Source of the DNA: Planomicrobium soli
GTDB lineage: Bacteria > Bacillota > Bacilli > Bacillales_A > Planococcaceae
Assembly (NCBI RefSeq): GCF_003014655.1
Contig: NZ_PYAT01000006.1
Span: 62,001 to 126,000 of the forward strand
Direction of reading: 5' to 3'
DNA length: 64,000 nt
Under the pieces are notes generated by a model. The model ran no database searches and was not told the origin of the DNA. It saw only the letters and a list, made by a program, of their open reading frames with translations. The position numbers were made by a program, and so were the translations under genes. This document shows, in pieces, positions 8,788 through 17,796 of this stretch (within the stretch, counting starts at the first letter, position 1; the number at the start of each line of letters is the position of its first letter).

Positions 8788-8838
8788 TGTTTTTATGCTA
8801 GGGTATCAGCGTTTAGAAGATTTATTTTTACAGTGCTT

Positions 8839-9210
8839 TTACCGATGCTGATCAAACAAAATCGGATTGCCGTCCGGGTCTTCTATAATAAAACTGGCAG
8901 GGCCTTGCGTTGTTTCATCCGCTTCACTGGAAAACATGACGCTATCCATCTTCAACTTTCTCTGCAGTTCACGTATGTCTGTAAAAGCATCCAGGTTCTG
9001 TGCGTTTTGGTCCCATCCTGGATTAAAAGTAAGAAGGTTTTTTTCAAACAGGCCTTGGAACAACCCAATTATTGTTTGGCCGTTCCTCATGATAAGCCAG
9101 TGCTGGTCAATGTCTCCCCCAAAAGATTCAAAGCCGAGTTTTTCGTAGAAAGCTTTAGAAGTGTGAATATCCTTTACGTTCAAACTGACCGAAAAAGCGC
9201 CTAATTGCAT
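8839..9210 (-). CDS. VOC-family (glyoxalase/bleomycin resistance fold) protein
   Basis: A 123-residue single-domain VOC protein. Typical features are the opening beta strand GAFSVSLNVKDIHTSKAFYEKLGFESF, the DQHWLIMRNGQTIIGLFQG segment and the closing FIIEDPDGNPILFDQH strand. Members bind a metal and act as lyases, dioxygenases or drug-binding proteins; the substrate cannot be assigned. The ATG at 9210 has a GGAGG ribosome site. Single gene, convergent to mtlD. Confidence 0.85.
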   Translation of the reverse strand: MQLGAFSVSLNVKDIHTSKAFYEKLGFESFGGDIDQHWLIMRNGQTIIGLFQGLFEKNLLTFNPGWDQNAQNLDAFTDIRELQRKLKMDSVMFSSEADETTQGPASFIIEDPDGNPILFDQHR

Positions 9211-9501
9211 GGTATTTCCTCCTTTTCATTAGTAAGAATGGATTTTCTAGTTTCATTCAATAAAAAAGGGAATAATTCCTGCATGGCGCTATCAAATAGA
9301 AGATACTAAGGGAATGATTTTTCTTATACATTCCAGCAAACTCAAATGCAATAAAAGCCAGTCTTTATGGTTGTTTCTTCTGATCTTACTCGTAATTCTG
9401 TTGCATTTTAAATTGTCATTAGATCTTAAAAATCTAAACTTTTCCATTTTATATGTGCTACATTATAAGGAAAATTGTTAAACAAAAGAAGGTGTTTTCT
9501 C

Positions 9502-11064
9502 GTGCATCCGCAGTTAACTACTTACATTACTCTTATCAGCACTTCAGGCGTGTTGAATTTATTTTTGTGTTTATATGTTTTTTGGAGACGCTTCAATTAT
9601 ACAAACGTCGCCAACTTCTTTATTTTCTATACGGCTTCAATTGCCGTATATTGTTTTGGATCCGCTTTTGGTTTACTCGCTACAGATCTTGCGCAAATGA
9701 AGTTCTGGACTATGATTCAGTATATTGGCATGCCCATTTCATCGCCGCTCGGCCTCTTGTTCATCATGCATTATTTAGGGATAAAAATTACGAAGAAAAG
9801 ATGCATGGCACTGCTTGCCATTCCTGTTATCAGTTTCATCATGGTAGCTACAAATGATTTTCATCATCTGCACTACAGAGTGTTTAGAGTGGATCCAACT
9901 CTAGGTTCACCTTACATTTATCAGGAAATTGGAATTTGGTATGCTGTCCATGGGATTTTTACATTCGGCTGTATGTTTGCAGCTTTTGCACTGTTGCTTT
10001 TTCGATGGAGGGAAACAGCGAAAGCATACCGATTTCAATTGGTTGCGCTGCTGTTTGGCCAACTTGTTCCAATGGTGACCGCTTTTCTTTACTTGATTGG
10101 CGCAACACCGGCCGGAATCGATCCGGTGCCGGTGGTTCTATGGATTTCTTCGCTGCTGTATTTATGGTCGATCAGCACATCACGGCTGTTTACAGTAATG
10201 CCGATTGCGAAAGACGCAATATTCAACAGCATCAACGACGGCGTTATTGTACTGGACGAATCCCACCGTCTCATCGAGTTTAATCAGGCTGCAAAAAACA
10301 ATTTTCCGCAAATAAATAAAACCATGTTTGGCAGAGATATTAATGAAATATGGGTGGAGCTGTCAGTAAATCCATTTCCGTTAGCGGCCGATGCAGAATC
10401 CAGCCAAGAAGTACTGATTGGCGCCGGACGGTCAGAACAAATTTTTCAAGTCCGGGTCTCGGCGCTTGAGAATAGCAGAGGGTTATTGATCATTTTCACG
10501 GACATAACTGAAGTAAAAAGGCTGCAAGTAAAATTGGAGCAGCAAGCGTATTATGATGAACTCACGCAAGTTTATAACCGCCGTGCTTTTTTGCAGCAAG
10601 CCGAGCAAGACTTTCGATTAGCACAAGCAAAGGCTCTGCCCTTTACCGTCCTGTTAATCGATATCGATCACTTTAAACGTGTAAATGACACGTATGGACA
10701 TCATATCGGCGACCAAGTGCTTGTGCATGTGGCAACTGTCTGCCAAACACAAGTGCAAAAAGGGCAAGTTTTTGCGCGCTATGGAGGCGAGGAGTTTGTG
10801 CTGTCCATGAACGGCCGCACGGCAAAAGAAGCCGAAGTGTTGGCCAATGGGCTGCGCAAGCATTTGGCTTTTCATCCGCTTGTTACCGAGGACGAAGTGA
10901 TCGCTGTCACGCTAAGCATAGGTGTAGCTGAGGCAACAGAAAAAGCAGAAGAAACGCTTTACCGGCTTCTAAACAAAGCTGACAAGGCTTTATACGCTGC
11001 CAAGCAGGAAGGGCGAGATCGCGTATGTGTATTTATAGGGAAGGAAGAAGGGGTTAAACCTTGA
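9502..11064 (+). CDS. Membrane diguanylate cyclase (7TM-PAS-GGDEF)
   Basis: About 520 residues. Seven hydrophobic helices fill residues 1-210 (a histidine-kinase-type 7TM sensor domain), followed by a PAS-like domain (about 225-325) and a GGDEF domain. The active site is GGEEF at residues 428-432. The inhibitory RxxD site is absent: QKGQ occupies its place. It should make cyclic-di-GMP from GTP in response to a membrane-sensed or PAS-sensed signal. The GTG at 9502 is chosen because AGAAGGTG (9486-9493) precedes it; the TTG further upstream has no ribosome site. Confidence 0.9.
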   Translation: MHPQLTTYITLISTSGVLNLFLCLYVFWRRFNYTNVANFFIFYTASIAVYCFGSAFGLLATDLAQMKFWTMIQYIGMPISSPLGLLFIMHYLGIKITKKRCMALLAIPVISFIMVATNDFHHLHYRVFRVDPTLGSPYIYQEIGIWYAVHGIFTFGCMFAAFALLLFRWRETAKAYRFQLVALLFGQLVPMVTAFLYLIGATPAGIDPVPVVLWISSLLYLWSISTSRLFTVMPIAKDAIFNSINDGVIVLDESHRLIEFNQAAKNNFPQINKTMFGRDINEIWVELSVNPFPLAADAESSQEVLIGAGRSEQIFQVRVSALENSRGLLIIFTDITEVKRLQVKLEQQAYYDELTQVYNRRAFLQQAEQDFRLAQAKALPFTVLLIDIDHFKRVNDTYGHHIGDQVLVHVATVCQTQVQKGQVFARYGGEEFVLSMNGRTAKEAEVLANGLRKHLAFHPLVTEDEVIAVTLSIGVAEATEKAEETLYRLLNKADKALYAAKQEGRDRVCVFIGKEEGVKP

Positions 11065-11255
11065 GTTGTTCGTGGATTGCAGCTCGATAGACGGACAACT
11101 TACTTTATTACCGGCTTTAAATAGTTTATAATTATTTGTTAGTAGTAAAGATTTTAATCTAATAGTAAATTCCATAGATTGCAAACCAAAACAATCAAAG
11201 CAAAAAAGAGGCTAAGCATCTTTTTTTGCAAATATACAGGATAAGGAAGGGTATA

Positions 11256-12782
11256 ATGAGCAGCAGTCAGAAAAAATCAGACGTTATCTTAATAGGTGCT
11301 GGAGTCATGAGTGCGACTTTAGGAGCCATGCTAAAAGAGTTGTCACCGGAATGGGATATTAAAGTATTTGAGAAGCTCGAAAAGGCAGGGGAAGAAAGCT
11401 CTAACGAATGGAACAATGCGGGTACTGGGCATGCTGCACTGTGTGAGCTTAACTATACACCTGAAAAACCTGACGGATCGATCGATATCACGAAAGCGAT
11501 CAAAATCAATGAACAATTCCAGCTTTCGCGCCAGTTCTGGTCTTTCCTGGTTGAAAACAAGCGGATCAGCAGCCCGAAAGATTTCATTATGCCGATTCCA
11601 CACATGAGCATGGTGCTGGGAGAAGACGATATCCGCTTTTTGAGAAAGCGTTTTGAAGCATTAGCCGACAATCCGTTGTTCAAAGGCATGGAATTTTCAG
11701 AGGATCCGGAAAAAATGAAAGAATGGATTCCACTTATCATGGAAGGCCGTAATCCGAACGACCGGATCGCTGCAACAAAAATCGATTCAGGTACGGATGT
11801 GAACTTCGGGGCTTTGACAAGCATGCTGTTTGATCATTTGCAGAAGCAAAACGTAGAGGTCAACTATAAGCACACAATCAAAGACATCAAACGCACTGCT
11901 GACGGCATGTGGGAAGTAAAAGTCCACAACGTGGCTGAAGATAGAATCGAATTTCATAAAGCGAAATTCATCTTCATCGGTGCTGGCGGCGGAAGCTTGC
12001 CGATCTTGCAAAAGACTGGCATTCCGGAATCCAAGCATATCGGCGGTTTCCCGGTGAGCGGATTGTTCCTTGTATGCAAAGACCCGGAAATTGCAGAAAA
12101 ACATCACGCAAAAGTTTATGGAAAAGCGAAGCTTGGCGCTCCGCCAATGTCCGTTCCGCATCTTGATACACGCTATATCGATAACAAAAAATCCTTGCTG
12201 TTTGGACCGTTCGCCGGCTTCTCGCCGAAGTTCCTAAAAACAGGGTCCAACATGGACTTGATTGGATCGGTAAAACCAAGCAACGTCTTCACGATGCTTG
12301 CTGCAGGCGCAAAAGAGATGTCGTTGACCAAATACTTGATCCAGCAATTGATGCTGTCGAACGAAAAGCGTGTGGAAGAATTGCGCGAGTTCATCCCGAC
12401 TGCAAAACTCGAAGACTGGGATATCGTGGTTGCAGGGCAACGCGTACAAGTGATCAAAGATACCGACAAAGGCAAAGGAACCCTTCAGTTTGGTACAGAG
12501 ATTGTTACAGCTGCTGACGGTTCGGTCGCTGCACTGCTTGGCGCTTCTCCGGGAGCTTCTACTGCCGTCCATGCGATGCTTGAAATCTTTGAAAAATGCT
12601 TCCCGCAAGAGTTGAAGCAATGGGAACCGAAAATCAAAGAAATGATTCCGTCTTACGGCGTATCTTTATCCGAAAACGCGGAACTGTTTGAGGAAATCCA
12701 TGCTTCTACAGCAAAATCACTTGGCTTGGACGATAAAAACTGGTCTGGTGTGGAAACAAAAGTATTGAGTGAAAAAGCTTAA
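11256..12782 (+). CDS. mqo: Malate:quinone oxidoreductase
   Basis: About 508 residues, the usual Mqo length. This peripheral membrane FAD enzyme oxidises malate to oxaloacetate and passes electrons to quinone. The FAD-binding Rossmann motif is [18 protein letters not shown] near the N-terminus, followed by the Mqo block [36 protein letters not shown] lies near the C-terminus. The ATG at 11256 follows GGAAGGG with good spacing, so an upstream in-frame TTG is not needed. Single gene with its own terminator. Confidence 0.97.
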   Translation: MSSSQKKSDVILIGAGVMSATLGAMLKELSPEWDIKVFEKLEKAGEESSNEWNNAGTGHAALCELNYTPEKPDGSIDITKAIKINEQFQLSRQFWSFLVENKRISSPKDFIMPIPHMSMVLGEDDIRFLRKRFEALADNPLFKGMEFSEDPEKMKEWIPLIMEGRNPNDRIAATKIDSGTDVNFGALTSMLFDHLQKQNVEVNYKHTIKDIKRTADGMWEVKVHNVAEDRIEFHKAKFIFIGAGGGSLPILQKTGIPESKHIGGFPVSGLFLVCKDPEIAEKHHAKVYGKAKLGAPPMSVPHLDTRYIDNKKSLLFGPFAGFSPKFLKTGSNMDLIGSVKPSNVFTMLAAGAKEMSLTKYLIQQLMLSNEKRVEELREFIPTAKLEDWDIVVAGQRVQVIKDTDKGKGTLQFGTEIVTAADGSVAALLGASPGASTAVHAMLEIFEKCFPQELKQWEPKIKEMIPSYGVSLSENAELFEEIHASTAKSLGLDDKNWSGVETKVLSEKA

Positions 12783-12810
12783 AACTAGCTTTGAATAGCA
12801 ACTAAAAATA

Positions 12811-12849
12811 AAAAGAACCTTTAGTCCAATGTGGATTAAAGGTTCTTTT
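12811..12849 (+). terminator. Terminator after mqo
   Basis: AAAAGAACCTTTA (12811-12823) pairs with TAAAGGTTCTTTT (12837-12849) around a 13-nt loop and ends in T. Confidence 0.85.
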
Positions 12850-12884
12850 ACAAATTCATTGTGAAAACCGCCAAAAAATACAAG

Positions 12885-12918
12885 AGGAGAATGCTTACTA
12901 TACAAGCATTCTCCTTTT
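12885..12918. terminator. Terminator of the ECF S-component gene
   Basis: AGGAGAATGCTT (12885-12896) and AAGCATTCTCCT (12904-12915) form a 12-bp stem with a 7-nt loop, directly downstream of the minus-strand gene ending at 12924. T runs on the plus side make it usable in both directions. Confidence 0.75.
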
Positions 12919-12923
12919 GTATT

Positions 12924-13463
12924 TTATTTAAAGAACGGCGTTTTTTTCAGTGCGATGGCAACCGGAATTGCTACGATGAGCCCGACTGCATTTTGAACAA
13001 GATTCCCGGGAATCGAAGCTGCCGGCACGATAAAGTTGCCGAAAATGATCGCTTCGCCTACGTAATAGATGGCCAGCATGAACGGAACTGACACAAGAGC
13101 AGCAAGGATATTGAAACGGATGCTGTTGCCGTTCCGGCCGTTCGACCATGCGATTTTTCCGACAAGATATCCTTGTAAACCACGGGCAAGAAAGGTAATC
13201 GGTGCCCATAGTGTCCAGCCGGAGACCAAGTCGAACAATCCCATTCCAATCGCACCGGCAATCATGCCTTTTTTCGGTCCGAATACGATGGATATGACAA
13301 AGAGCATCGCTGTTCCAAGATGGACCAAACCGCCATTTGCTGTAATCGGTAATTTTATATTCAATAGAAGCGTAGCAACAAATACAAGTGCGATAGACAT
13401 AGCAGTCAAAATCAAATCAAAAGTGCGGCCGCTTGAATAAGGGGCTGTTGTGGTTTTTTGCAT
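12924..13463 (-). CDS. ECF transporter S-component, substrate unknown
   Basis: A 179-residue integral membrane protein with about six hydrophobic segments, matching the substrate-binding S-components of ECF vitamin importers. VHLGTAMLFVISIVFGPKKG, GAIGMGLFDLVSGWTLWAP and LVGKIA fit the family now grouped with ECF-type transporters (PF07155/PF12822-like). No ATPase or EcfT gene is nearby, so it must share a common energising module, as S-components of this group do. The ligand cannot be read from sequence. The ATG follows AAGGA, which is buried in an inverted repeat (13468-13522). Confidence 0.82.
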   Translation of the reverse strand: MQKTTTAPYSSGRTFDLILTAMSIALVFVATLLLNIKLPITANGGLVHLGTAMLFVISIVFGPKKGMIAGAIGMGLFDLVSGWTLWAPITFLARGLQGYLVGKIAWSNGRNGNSIRFNILAALVSVPFMLAIYYVGEAIIFGNFIVPAASIPGNLVQNAVGLIVAIPVAIALKKTPFFK

Positions 13464-13789
13464 CGTCCCAATCCTTCTTTCTTAGCATTTTTTAATGTAC
13501 TGCTACAATAGCAAAGGATTGGCCTAGTTAAAAGTATCACTTTAGCAGAAAACTTAGGGGTCAGTTTAAGGGTTAGAAGAATATACTTTTCTTTTTTCCG
13601 ATTCAGACTAATATAAGAACTAGAACGGTTAAAATACGCTTCTTTTTTGTAGGATTTTTTTGTTTTTCTATATAGTTGCTAGTAACCGATGTAAAATAAG
13701 GAAATACCAATCCAGTGAAAGAATCGAAAACAACTATGAATTTTTCATATAAAAAGAAATAAAGAGCTTAATGATTGGAGAGCGGAAGA
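13464..13789. other. Divergent intergenic region: S-component leader and kinase upstream region
   Basis: The left 60 bp hold the structured leader of the minus-strand S-component gene. The remainder (13523-13789) is AT-rich and presumably holds promoters for both divergent genes, but I see no well-formed -35/-10 pair. The histidine-kinase ribosome site GGAG is at 13777-13780. Confidence 0.5.
13468..13522 (-). promoter_or_regulatory. RBS-sequestering leader of the S-component gene, riboswitch candidate
   Basis: Read on the minus strand, CCAATCCTT (13522-13514) is complementary to AAGGATTGG (13476-13468), which contains the ribosome site of the S-component gene. Between these arms TGCTA (13505-13501 as read) can pair with either TAGCA at 13513-13509 or TAGCA at 13487-13483, so two exclusive inner hairpins are possible. 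This layout fits translational control. It matches no riboswitch consensus I know well (TPP, FMN, preQ1 and THF considered). Confidence 0.4.
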
Positions 13790-15844
13790 ATGTTAGGGGA
13801 ACAGACAAGATATTCGAGGCTTGCAAATATAACAAAGATCATCAATACACAATTAGAACTGCGCGAAGTGCTGCAGCATGTAACAGTCGCAATTTCTGAA
13901 GAAATCATGCAGTGCAGCTCTGTTGGTGTTTTTTTGCCGCAGGAAGATGGAACTTTTCGGGCATTTGCAGGAAAGCCGGACGTTATAAATGGTGAATCTC
14001 TTCACGATCAAGTGATTGATCCAAAAACAGATGTACTGGCTAGGGAAGTCATTGAAACCAACAAAGCTATCTATATCCCTGATACTGTAAAAGATAGCCG
14101 CCCAGACCGCATTCCGGTTAACAGCTTTGATGTAAAATCCTTATTGGCACTGCCGATTTCATTTGAACAGGAGCTATACGGTTTGGTTTTCTTGTTTGAT
14201 TATGGAGCGCCGATGAACTTGATTGATTCGGAAATTCAAAGTGTGGAAGCATATGTAAATATGGCAGCAGTCGCCATCCGAAACGCGAAAAACTTAGCGC
14301 AGAAGGAAAACCTGATTGCTGAGAAGCAATTGTTGCTGGATGTTACGAGTGACTTGTCAATGTGCTCGACGCTGCAGGAGTGCCTGGATAAATGTTTCTA
14401 CTATATAGGAAAAGTTCTGGACAACAATAATATGGTCGTCCATTTACTGGATCCGATAGAGAAACAGCGAATTCGCGCAACAAGGCTAAGCGAAAACTGC
14501 AAGTGGACTGAAGCGGAATGGAAAGGCTTGTTTGAAGAAGCGCAAAAAGAGCAACGGTATGAGTCCTTGATTCAGGATGTGATTCAAACAAAAAGAATTT
14601 CTTACGTCCCTGCCGGCCCATTCAAGGAATCCCTGCTCGTTCCATTGACATTGATGGGAGAAGTGCTTGGCGTTATCTTGGTTGTCAATCCGGCTGGAGA
14701 AAACGGGATTTATGACAAATCACAAATTCAGTTGGTTCAGTCTATTGTTGATGCGACAGCGCCAACATTTTCAAATTTGCTGTATATGGACCAGCTTGAA
14801 AATATGGTAGAGGTGCGGACAAGTGAACTGGCTACCGCCAACGAGAAAGTTGTAAGCGTCATCGAAAGCATTACGGACGGTTTTTTTGCGTTGAATAAAG
14901 AATGGGAATTCATCTATATCAACAAGCACCAATATCTTCCCCATAGAAAAACGGCACAAGAAGTACTGGGCAAAAGCATATGGGAAGTGTTCCCGGATTG
15001 GGCTGAGACGCTTATGTATGAAGAATTCCATCGCGCCATGATTGATCGGGTACCGGTGCATTTTGAAATGCCGTCCACTTCGGAAAATTATTGGAACGAA
15101 GTTGTCGCCTATCCGTACGATGAGGGGATCTGCTGTTTATCCAAGAACATCGCGGAGAAAAAGAAATACGAAAAGGAATTGCGTCGGTTGTCCAATTTGG
15201 ATTTGATTGGGCAGATGGCTGCTGGAATTAGCCATGAAATCCGCAATCCGATGACTACAGTAAGGGGATTCTTGCAGCTATTAAAGCAAGAAAATCAGCT
15301 TGATAAACATGATGTGTATTTTGATGTGATGATTGAAGAGCTCGACCGGGCCAATGCCATCATTACGGAATTCCTTTCAGTTGGAAATACAAGAACATCC
15401 GGTTTGGAGATGCTGGATTTAAATGCAATCATTCACGACATTGCGCCATTGATAAAAATCGATACATTTGGCCAAAATAAACTGATTGAATTCGACACGC
15501 AAGACATTCCAGAATTGCTGTTGAACCGCAATGAAATCCGGCAATTGATCATTAACCTGTATCGCAATGCATTAGATGCGATGGAGGCGGGGAAAGTACT
15601 GACCATCTGCACGTACAGAGAAGACGAAAACTGCGTTGTACTTGGTGTTCAGGATCAAGGAGAAGGAATCCGGCCGGAAGTGTTGGAAAAGCTGGGCACA
15701 CCATTCTTCACAACAAAAGACAATGGCACGGGCTTAGGATTGGGCATTTGTTACGCCATTGCTGCCCGCCACAATGCCAAGATTGAAATACAGACAGGGC
15801 TGGAAGGCACAACATTTCTGACTAAGTTTTATTTGAAAACCTAA
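13790..15844 (+). CDS. Orphan sensor histidine kinase (GAF-GAF-PAS-HisKA-HATPase)
   Basis: About 684 residues without clear membrane segments, so probably cytoplasmic. Two GAF-like domains (about 20-170 and 185-330) are followed by a PAS domain (about 345-455). The H-box has the phosphorylated His482 in GISHEIRNPMTTVRGFL. The catalytic domain has N-box RNALDAME, then DQGEGI and GTGLGLGI. It resembles the sporulation/KinA-type kinases of Bacilli. No response regulator is adjacent, so it may feed a remote partner or phosphorelay. The ATG at 13790 is chosen from GGAG 9 nt upstream. Confidence 0.93.
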   Translation: MLGEQTRYSRLANITKIINTQLELREVLQHVTVAISEEIMQCSSVGVFLPQEDGTFRAFAGKPDVINGESLHDQVIDPKTDVLAREVIETNKAIYIPDTVKDSRPDRIPVNSFDVKSLLALPISFEQELYGLVFLFDYGAPMNLIDSEIQSVEAYVNMAAVAIRNAKNLAQKENLIAEKQLLLDVTSDLSMCSTLQECLDKCFYYIGKVLDNNNMVVHLLDPIEKQRIRATRLSENCKWTEAEWKGLFEEAQKEQRYESLIQDVIQTKRISYVPAGPFKESLLVPLTLMGEVLGVILVVNPAGENGIYDKSQIQLVQSIVDATAPTFSNLLYMDQLENMVEVRTSELATANEKVVSVIESITDGFFALNKEWEFIYINKHQYLPHRKTAQEVLGKSIWEVFPDWAETLMYEEFHRAMIDRVPVHFEMPSTSENYWNEVVAYPYDEGICCLSKNIAEKKKYEKELRRLSNLDLIGQMAAGISHEIRNPMTTVRGFLQLLKQENQLDKHDVYFDVMIEELDRANAIITEFLSVGNTRTSGLEMLDLNAIIHDIAPLIKIDTFGQNKLIEFDTQDIPELLLNRNEIRQLIINLYRNALDAMEAGKVLTICTYREDENCVVLGVQDQGEGIRPEVLEKLGTPFFTTKDNGTGLGLGICYAIAARHNAKIEIQTGLEGTTFLTKFYLKT

Positions 15845-15894
15845 GAGTGATCCAGTATGAAAAAGTTCTAAAGTGGAAATGGCAAGTTGATTAA

Positions 15895-15923
15895 GGGCAT
15901 GATTCTGTCGATGGATCATGCTC
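15895..15923 (+). terminator. Weak terminator after the kinase gene
   Basis: GGGCATGAT and ATCATGCTC can pair (one G-T pair) around an 11-nt loop, followed by TTTATC. The T tract is short. Confidence 0.5.
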
Positions 15924-15995
15924 TTTATCATGGAACGGTCTTAGCTATCGTTTGAAGTTTTCAAGAGCTGGTGTAGAAATAGAGTTAAAAAACTA

Positions 15996-16048
15996 TTGCA
16001 GTTTATTTGCTGACGTTATATGATGTTAATCGTAATGTTTACAGTTTG
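15996..16048 (+). promoter_or_regulatory. Promoter 1 of the ABC importer with a Zur box
   Basis: TTGCAG (15996-16001), 17-bp spacer, TATGAT (16019-16024). One base later a 23-bp site (16026-16048) matches the Bacillus Zur consensus TAAATCGTAATNATTACGATTTA at 17 of 22 fixed positions (core TCGTAATGTTTAC). Zn-loaded Zur bound there would cover the start site and repress. The same arrangement recurs at 39557-39609. Confidence 0.75.
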
Positions 16049-16160
16049 ATGCTGAAATAAAGTTTTAATGCCGTGGCATAAACTTGCCGCCTATAGTGCA
16101 AAGTTACAGTTATACATAAGAGCTAAAATAAAGAAGCTTCCAACAAAAATTTTTGCCGTT

Positions 16161-16190
16161 TTGTAAATAGTAATAATTACTGTTTATAAA
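16161..16190 (+). promoter_or_regulatory. Second Zur box and possible promoter 2 of the importer
   Basis: The 23-bp site 16164-16186 (core AGTAATAATTACT) matches the Zur consensus at 19 of 22 positions. It sits inside a 39-bp near-perfect palindrome (16156-16194, CCGTTTT to AAAACGG). A TTGTAA (16161-16166), 18-bp spacer and TATAAA (16185-16190) could form a promoter whose spacer is the operator. It lies 84 bp upstream of the first importer gene. Confidence 0.7.
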
Positions 16191-16269
16191 ACGGTGGTAG
16201 TTAGCATAGAAAAAGGAAAAGCATTTGTCTTTTGTGAGAACGGGGGGCAGAAACTGAGGAGGATTTTTA

Positions 16270-17796
16270 ATGAAAAAATTATCGAAAACATTAATTGTAT
16301 TTGTAATAACGGTACTGTTGCTTGCGGCTTGTTCTTCAAAATCGGCAGAACAGGCAGGTGGAAAAAATGACATTAACTTGCTCTTCAATTTTGCCACGAG
16401 TTCTCTTGATCCTAATGTGGACACGAGCTATGTTTCCTTGAGAGCCGGCATTACCGAAACATTGGTTCACTTGAACGATGAGAGCTTGAAGATCGAACCT
16501 TGGCTTGCGGAAAGTTGGTCGAGCGAGGACGGGCAAACATGGATCATCGAATTACGAAACGATGTAACGTTTCAAAATGGCAACCCGATGGACGGCGCAG
16601 CGGTAAAGGCTTCCTTGGAGCGGGCGATGAAAGATAGCATAGCGATCAAAAATGCGTTGCGAATCGAGTCAATCGAAGCTGAAGGCCATACACTGACAAT
16701 CAAAACAGAAGTGCCATTTCCTGAATTTCCTTCCGAGTTGGTTCACCCCAACACGTCCATCATTGACGTAACGGAAACAGACTTTGTCAATAAACCGGTT
16801 GGAACCGGTCCATTTGCGGTTTCTTCGTTCACTCCTAAAACTGCGGTAAATCTAGTACGCTATGACGAATATTGGGACGGGACAGCCCTTTTGGAAACGG
16901 CCAAGTTTTCGTTCAATGAAGATGCCAACGCAAGATCTCTTGCTCTTCAGTCAGGAGACGCTGATATTGTTTTCCGTCCGGAAGTTGAAAGTTTGGATAG
17001 CTTAAAAGCAATAGAAGGCATGAAAGTGGAATCGACCTCGACATTCCGGGTTCATCAGATGACCATGAATCTTCAGCGTAAGCCGCTGCAGGATATTAAT
17101 GTCCGAAAAGCGATCGATGCCTTGATTGACCGTGAAATGGTAGCTGAAACCATTTTAAAAGGGCATGCGGAAGTTGCGACAGGTCCATTCCCGTCATCCT
17201 TTTCTTTTGCACCGGATTATCCTGAAAAGAAGCATGGCATTGAAATTGCCCGGGATCTGTTAAAAGAAGCAGGATACACCGAAACGAATAATGTTATGCA
17301 AAGGGACGGAAAACCGCTTGAATTGACTTTGTTGACTTATAGCTCCCGCGCAGATTTGCCATTGATCGCCCAGGTTTTTCAATCAGACGCGAAACAGCTA
17401 GGGATCAAAGTAACCATTCAGCAGATCGAGATACCGGAAGAATACATGGCGGCGAATCGTGATTGGGATTTGACCACTTACAGCAATCTGACGGCACCTC
17501 GCGGAGATGCTGGCTATTATTTAAATGCAACGTACCACCCAAAAGGGGCGTTGAACTTCAGTGGTGCCAACGATAATCAGTTAACAGAAATGATCGATCA
17601 GCTCAACGGCACAGTGGGCCAACAGGAGCGTTCAGACATAGCGGAAGAAATTGCTGCTTATGTGGACGAACAAGTTTACAATTCGTTCATCCTGCATCCC
17701 AACACGCTGGTTGCCTACAATTCGGCCAAGGTGAAAAACTGGGTAACTTCACGCAGTGAGTATTACATGCTGACGAATAAATTGAGTGTGAATTAA
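16270..17796 (+). CDS. Nik/Opp/Cnt-type substrate-binding lipoprotein
   Basis: A 508-residue solute-binding protein of the peptide/nickel class (SBP_bac_5). The signal peptide ends in the lipobox LLAAC with Cys21 as lipidation site. Family landmarks include LDPNVDTSY, ESWSSEDGQTWIIELRNDVTFQNG and VGTGPFAV. Members bind oligopeptides, nickel complexes or metallophores such as staphylopine (CntA). Control by two Zur boxes points to a zinc-chelate or metallophore rather than peptides, but no metallophore synthesis genes are adjacent. First gene of a five-gene operon; the start has GAGGAGG upstream. Confidence 0.9.
   Translation: MKKLSKTLIVFVITVLLLAACSSKSAEQAGGKNDINLLFNFATSSLDPNVDTSYVSLRAGITETLVHLNDESLKIEPWLAESWSSEDGQTWIIELRNDVTFQNGNPMDGAAVKASLERAMKDSIAIKNALRIESIEAEGHTLTIKTEVPFPEFPSELVHPNTSIIDVTETDFVNKPVGTGPFAVSSFTPKTAVNLVRYDEYWDGTALLETAKFSFNEDANARSLALQSGDADIVFRPEVESLDSLKAIEGMKVESTSTFRVHQMTMNLQRKPLQDINVRKAIDALIDREMVAETILKGHAEVATGPFPSSFSFAPDYPEKKHGIEIARDLLKEAGYTETNNVMQRDGKPLELTLLTYSSRADLPLIAQVFQSDAKQLGIKVTIQQIEIPEEYMAANRDWDLTTYSNLTAPRGDAGYYLNATYHPKGALNFSGANDNQLTEMIDQLNGTVGQQERSDIAEEIAAYVDEQVYNSFILHPNTLVAYNSAKVKNWVTSRSEYYMLTNKLSVN

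Larger units (their letters stand above)
15845..16269. other. Intergenic region with the importer's zinc-control region
   Basis: Contains a weak terminator-like hairpin for the kinase gene (15895-15923), then two promoters each carrying a Zur box (16026-16048 and 16164-16186), and the GAGGAGG ribosome site just before 16270. The 110 bp between the two Zur sites contain no gene I can support. Confidence 0.7.

Noticed and set aside
8737..9204. 155-residue plus-strand frame over the VOC gene
   Set aside because: Shadow of the minus-strand VOC coding region; starts inside the mtlD terminator.
13468..13522. preQ1, TPP, FMN or THF riboswitch in the S-component leader
   Set aside because: The hallmark sequences of these classes are absent; kept only as an unassigned leader structure.
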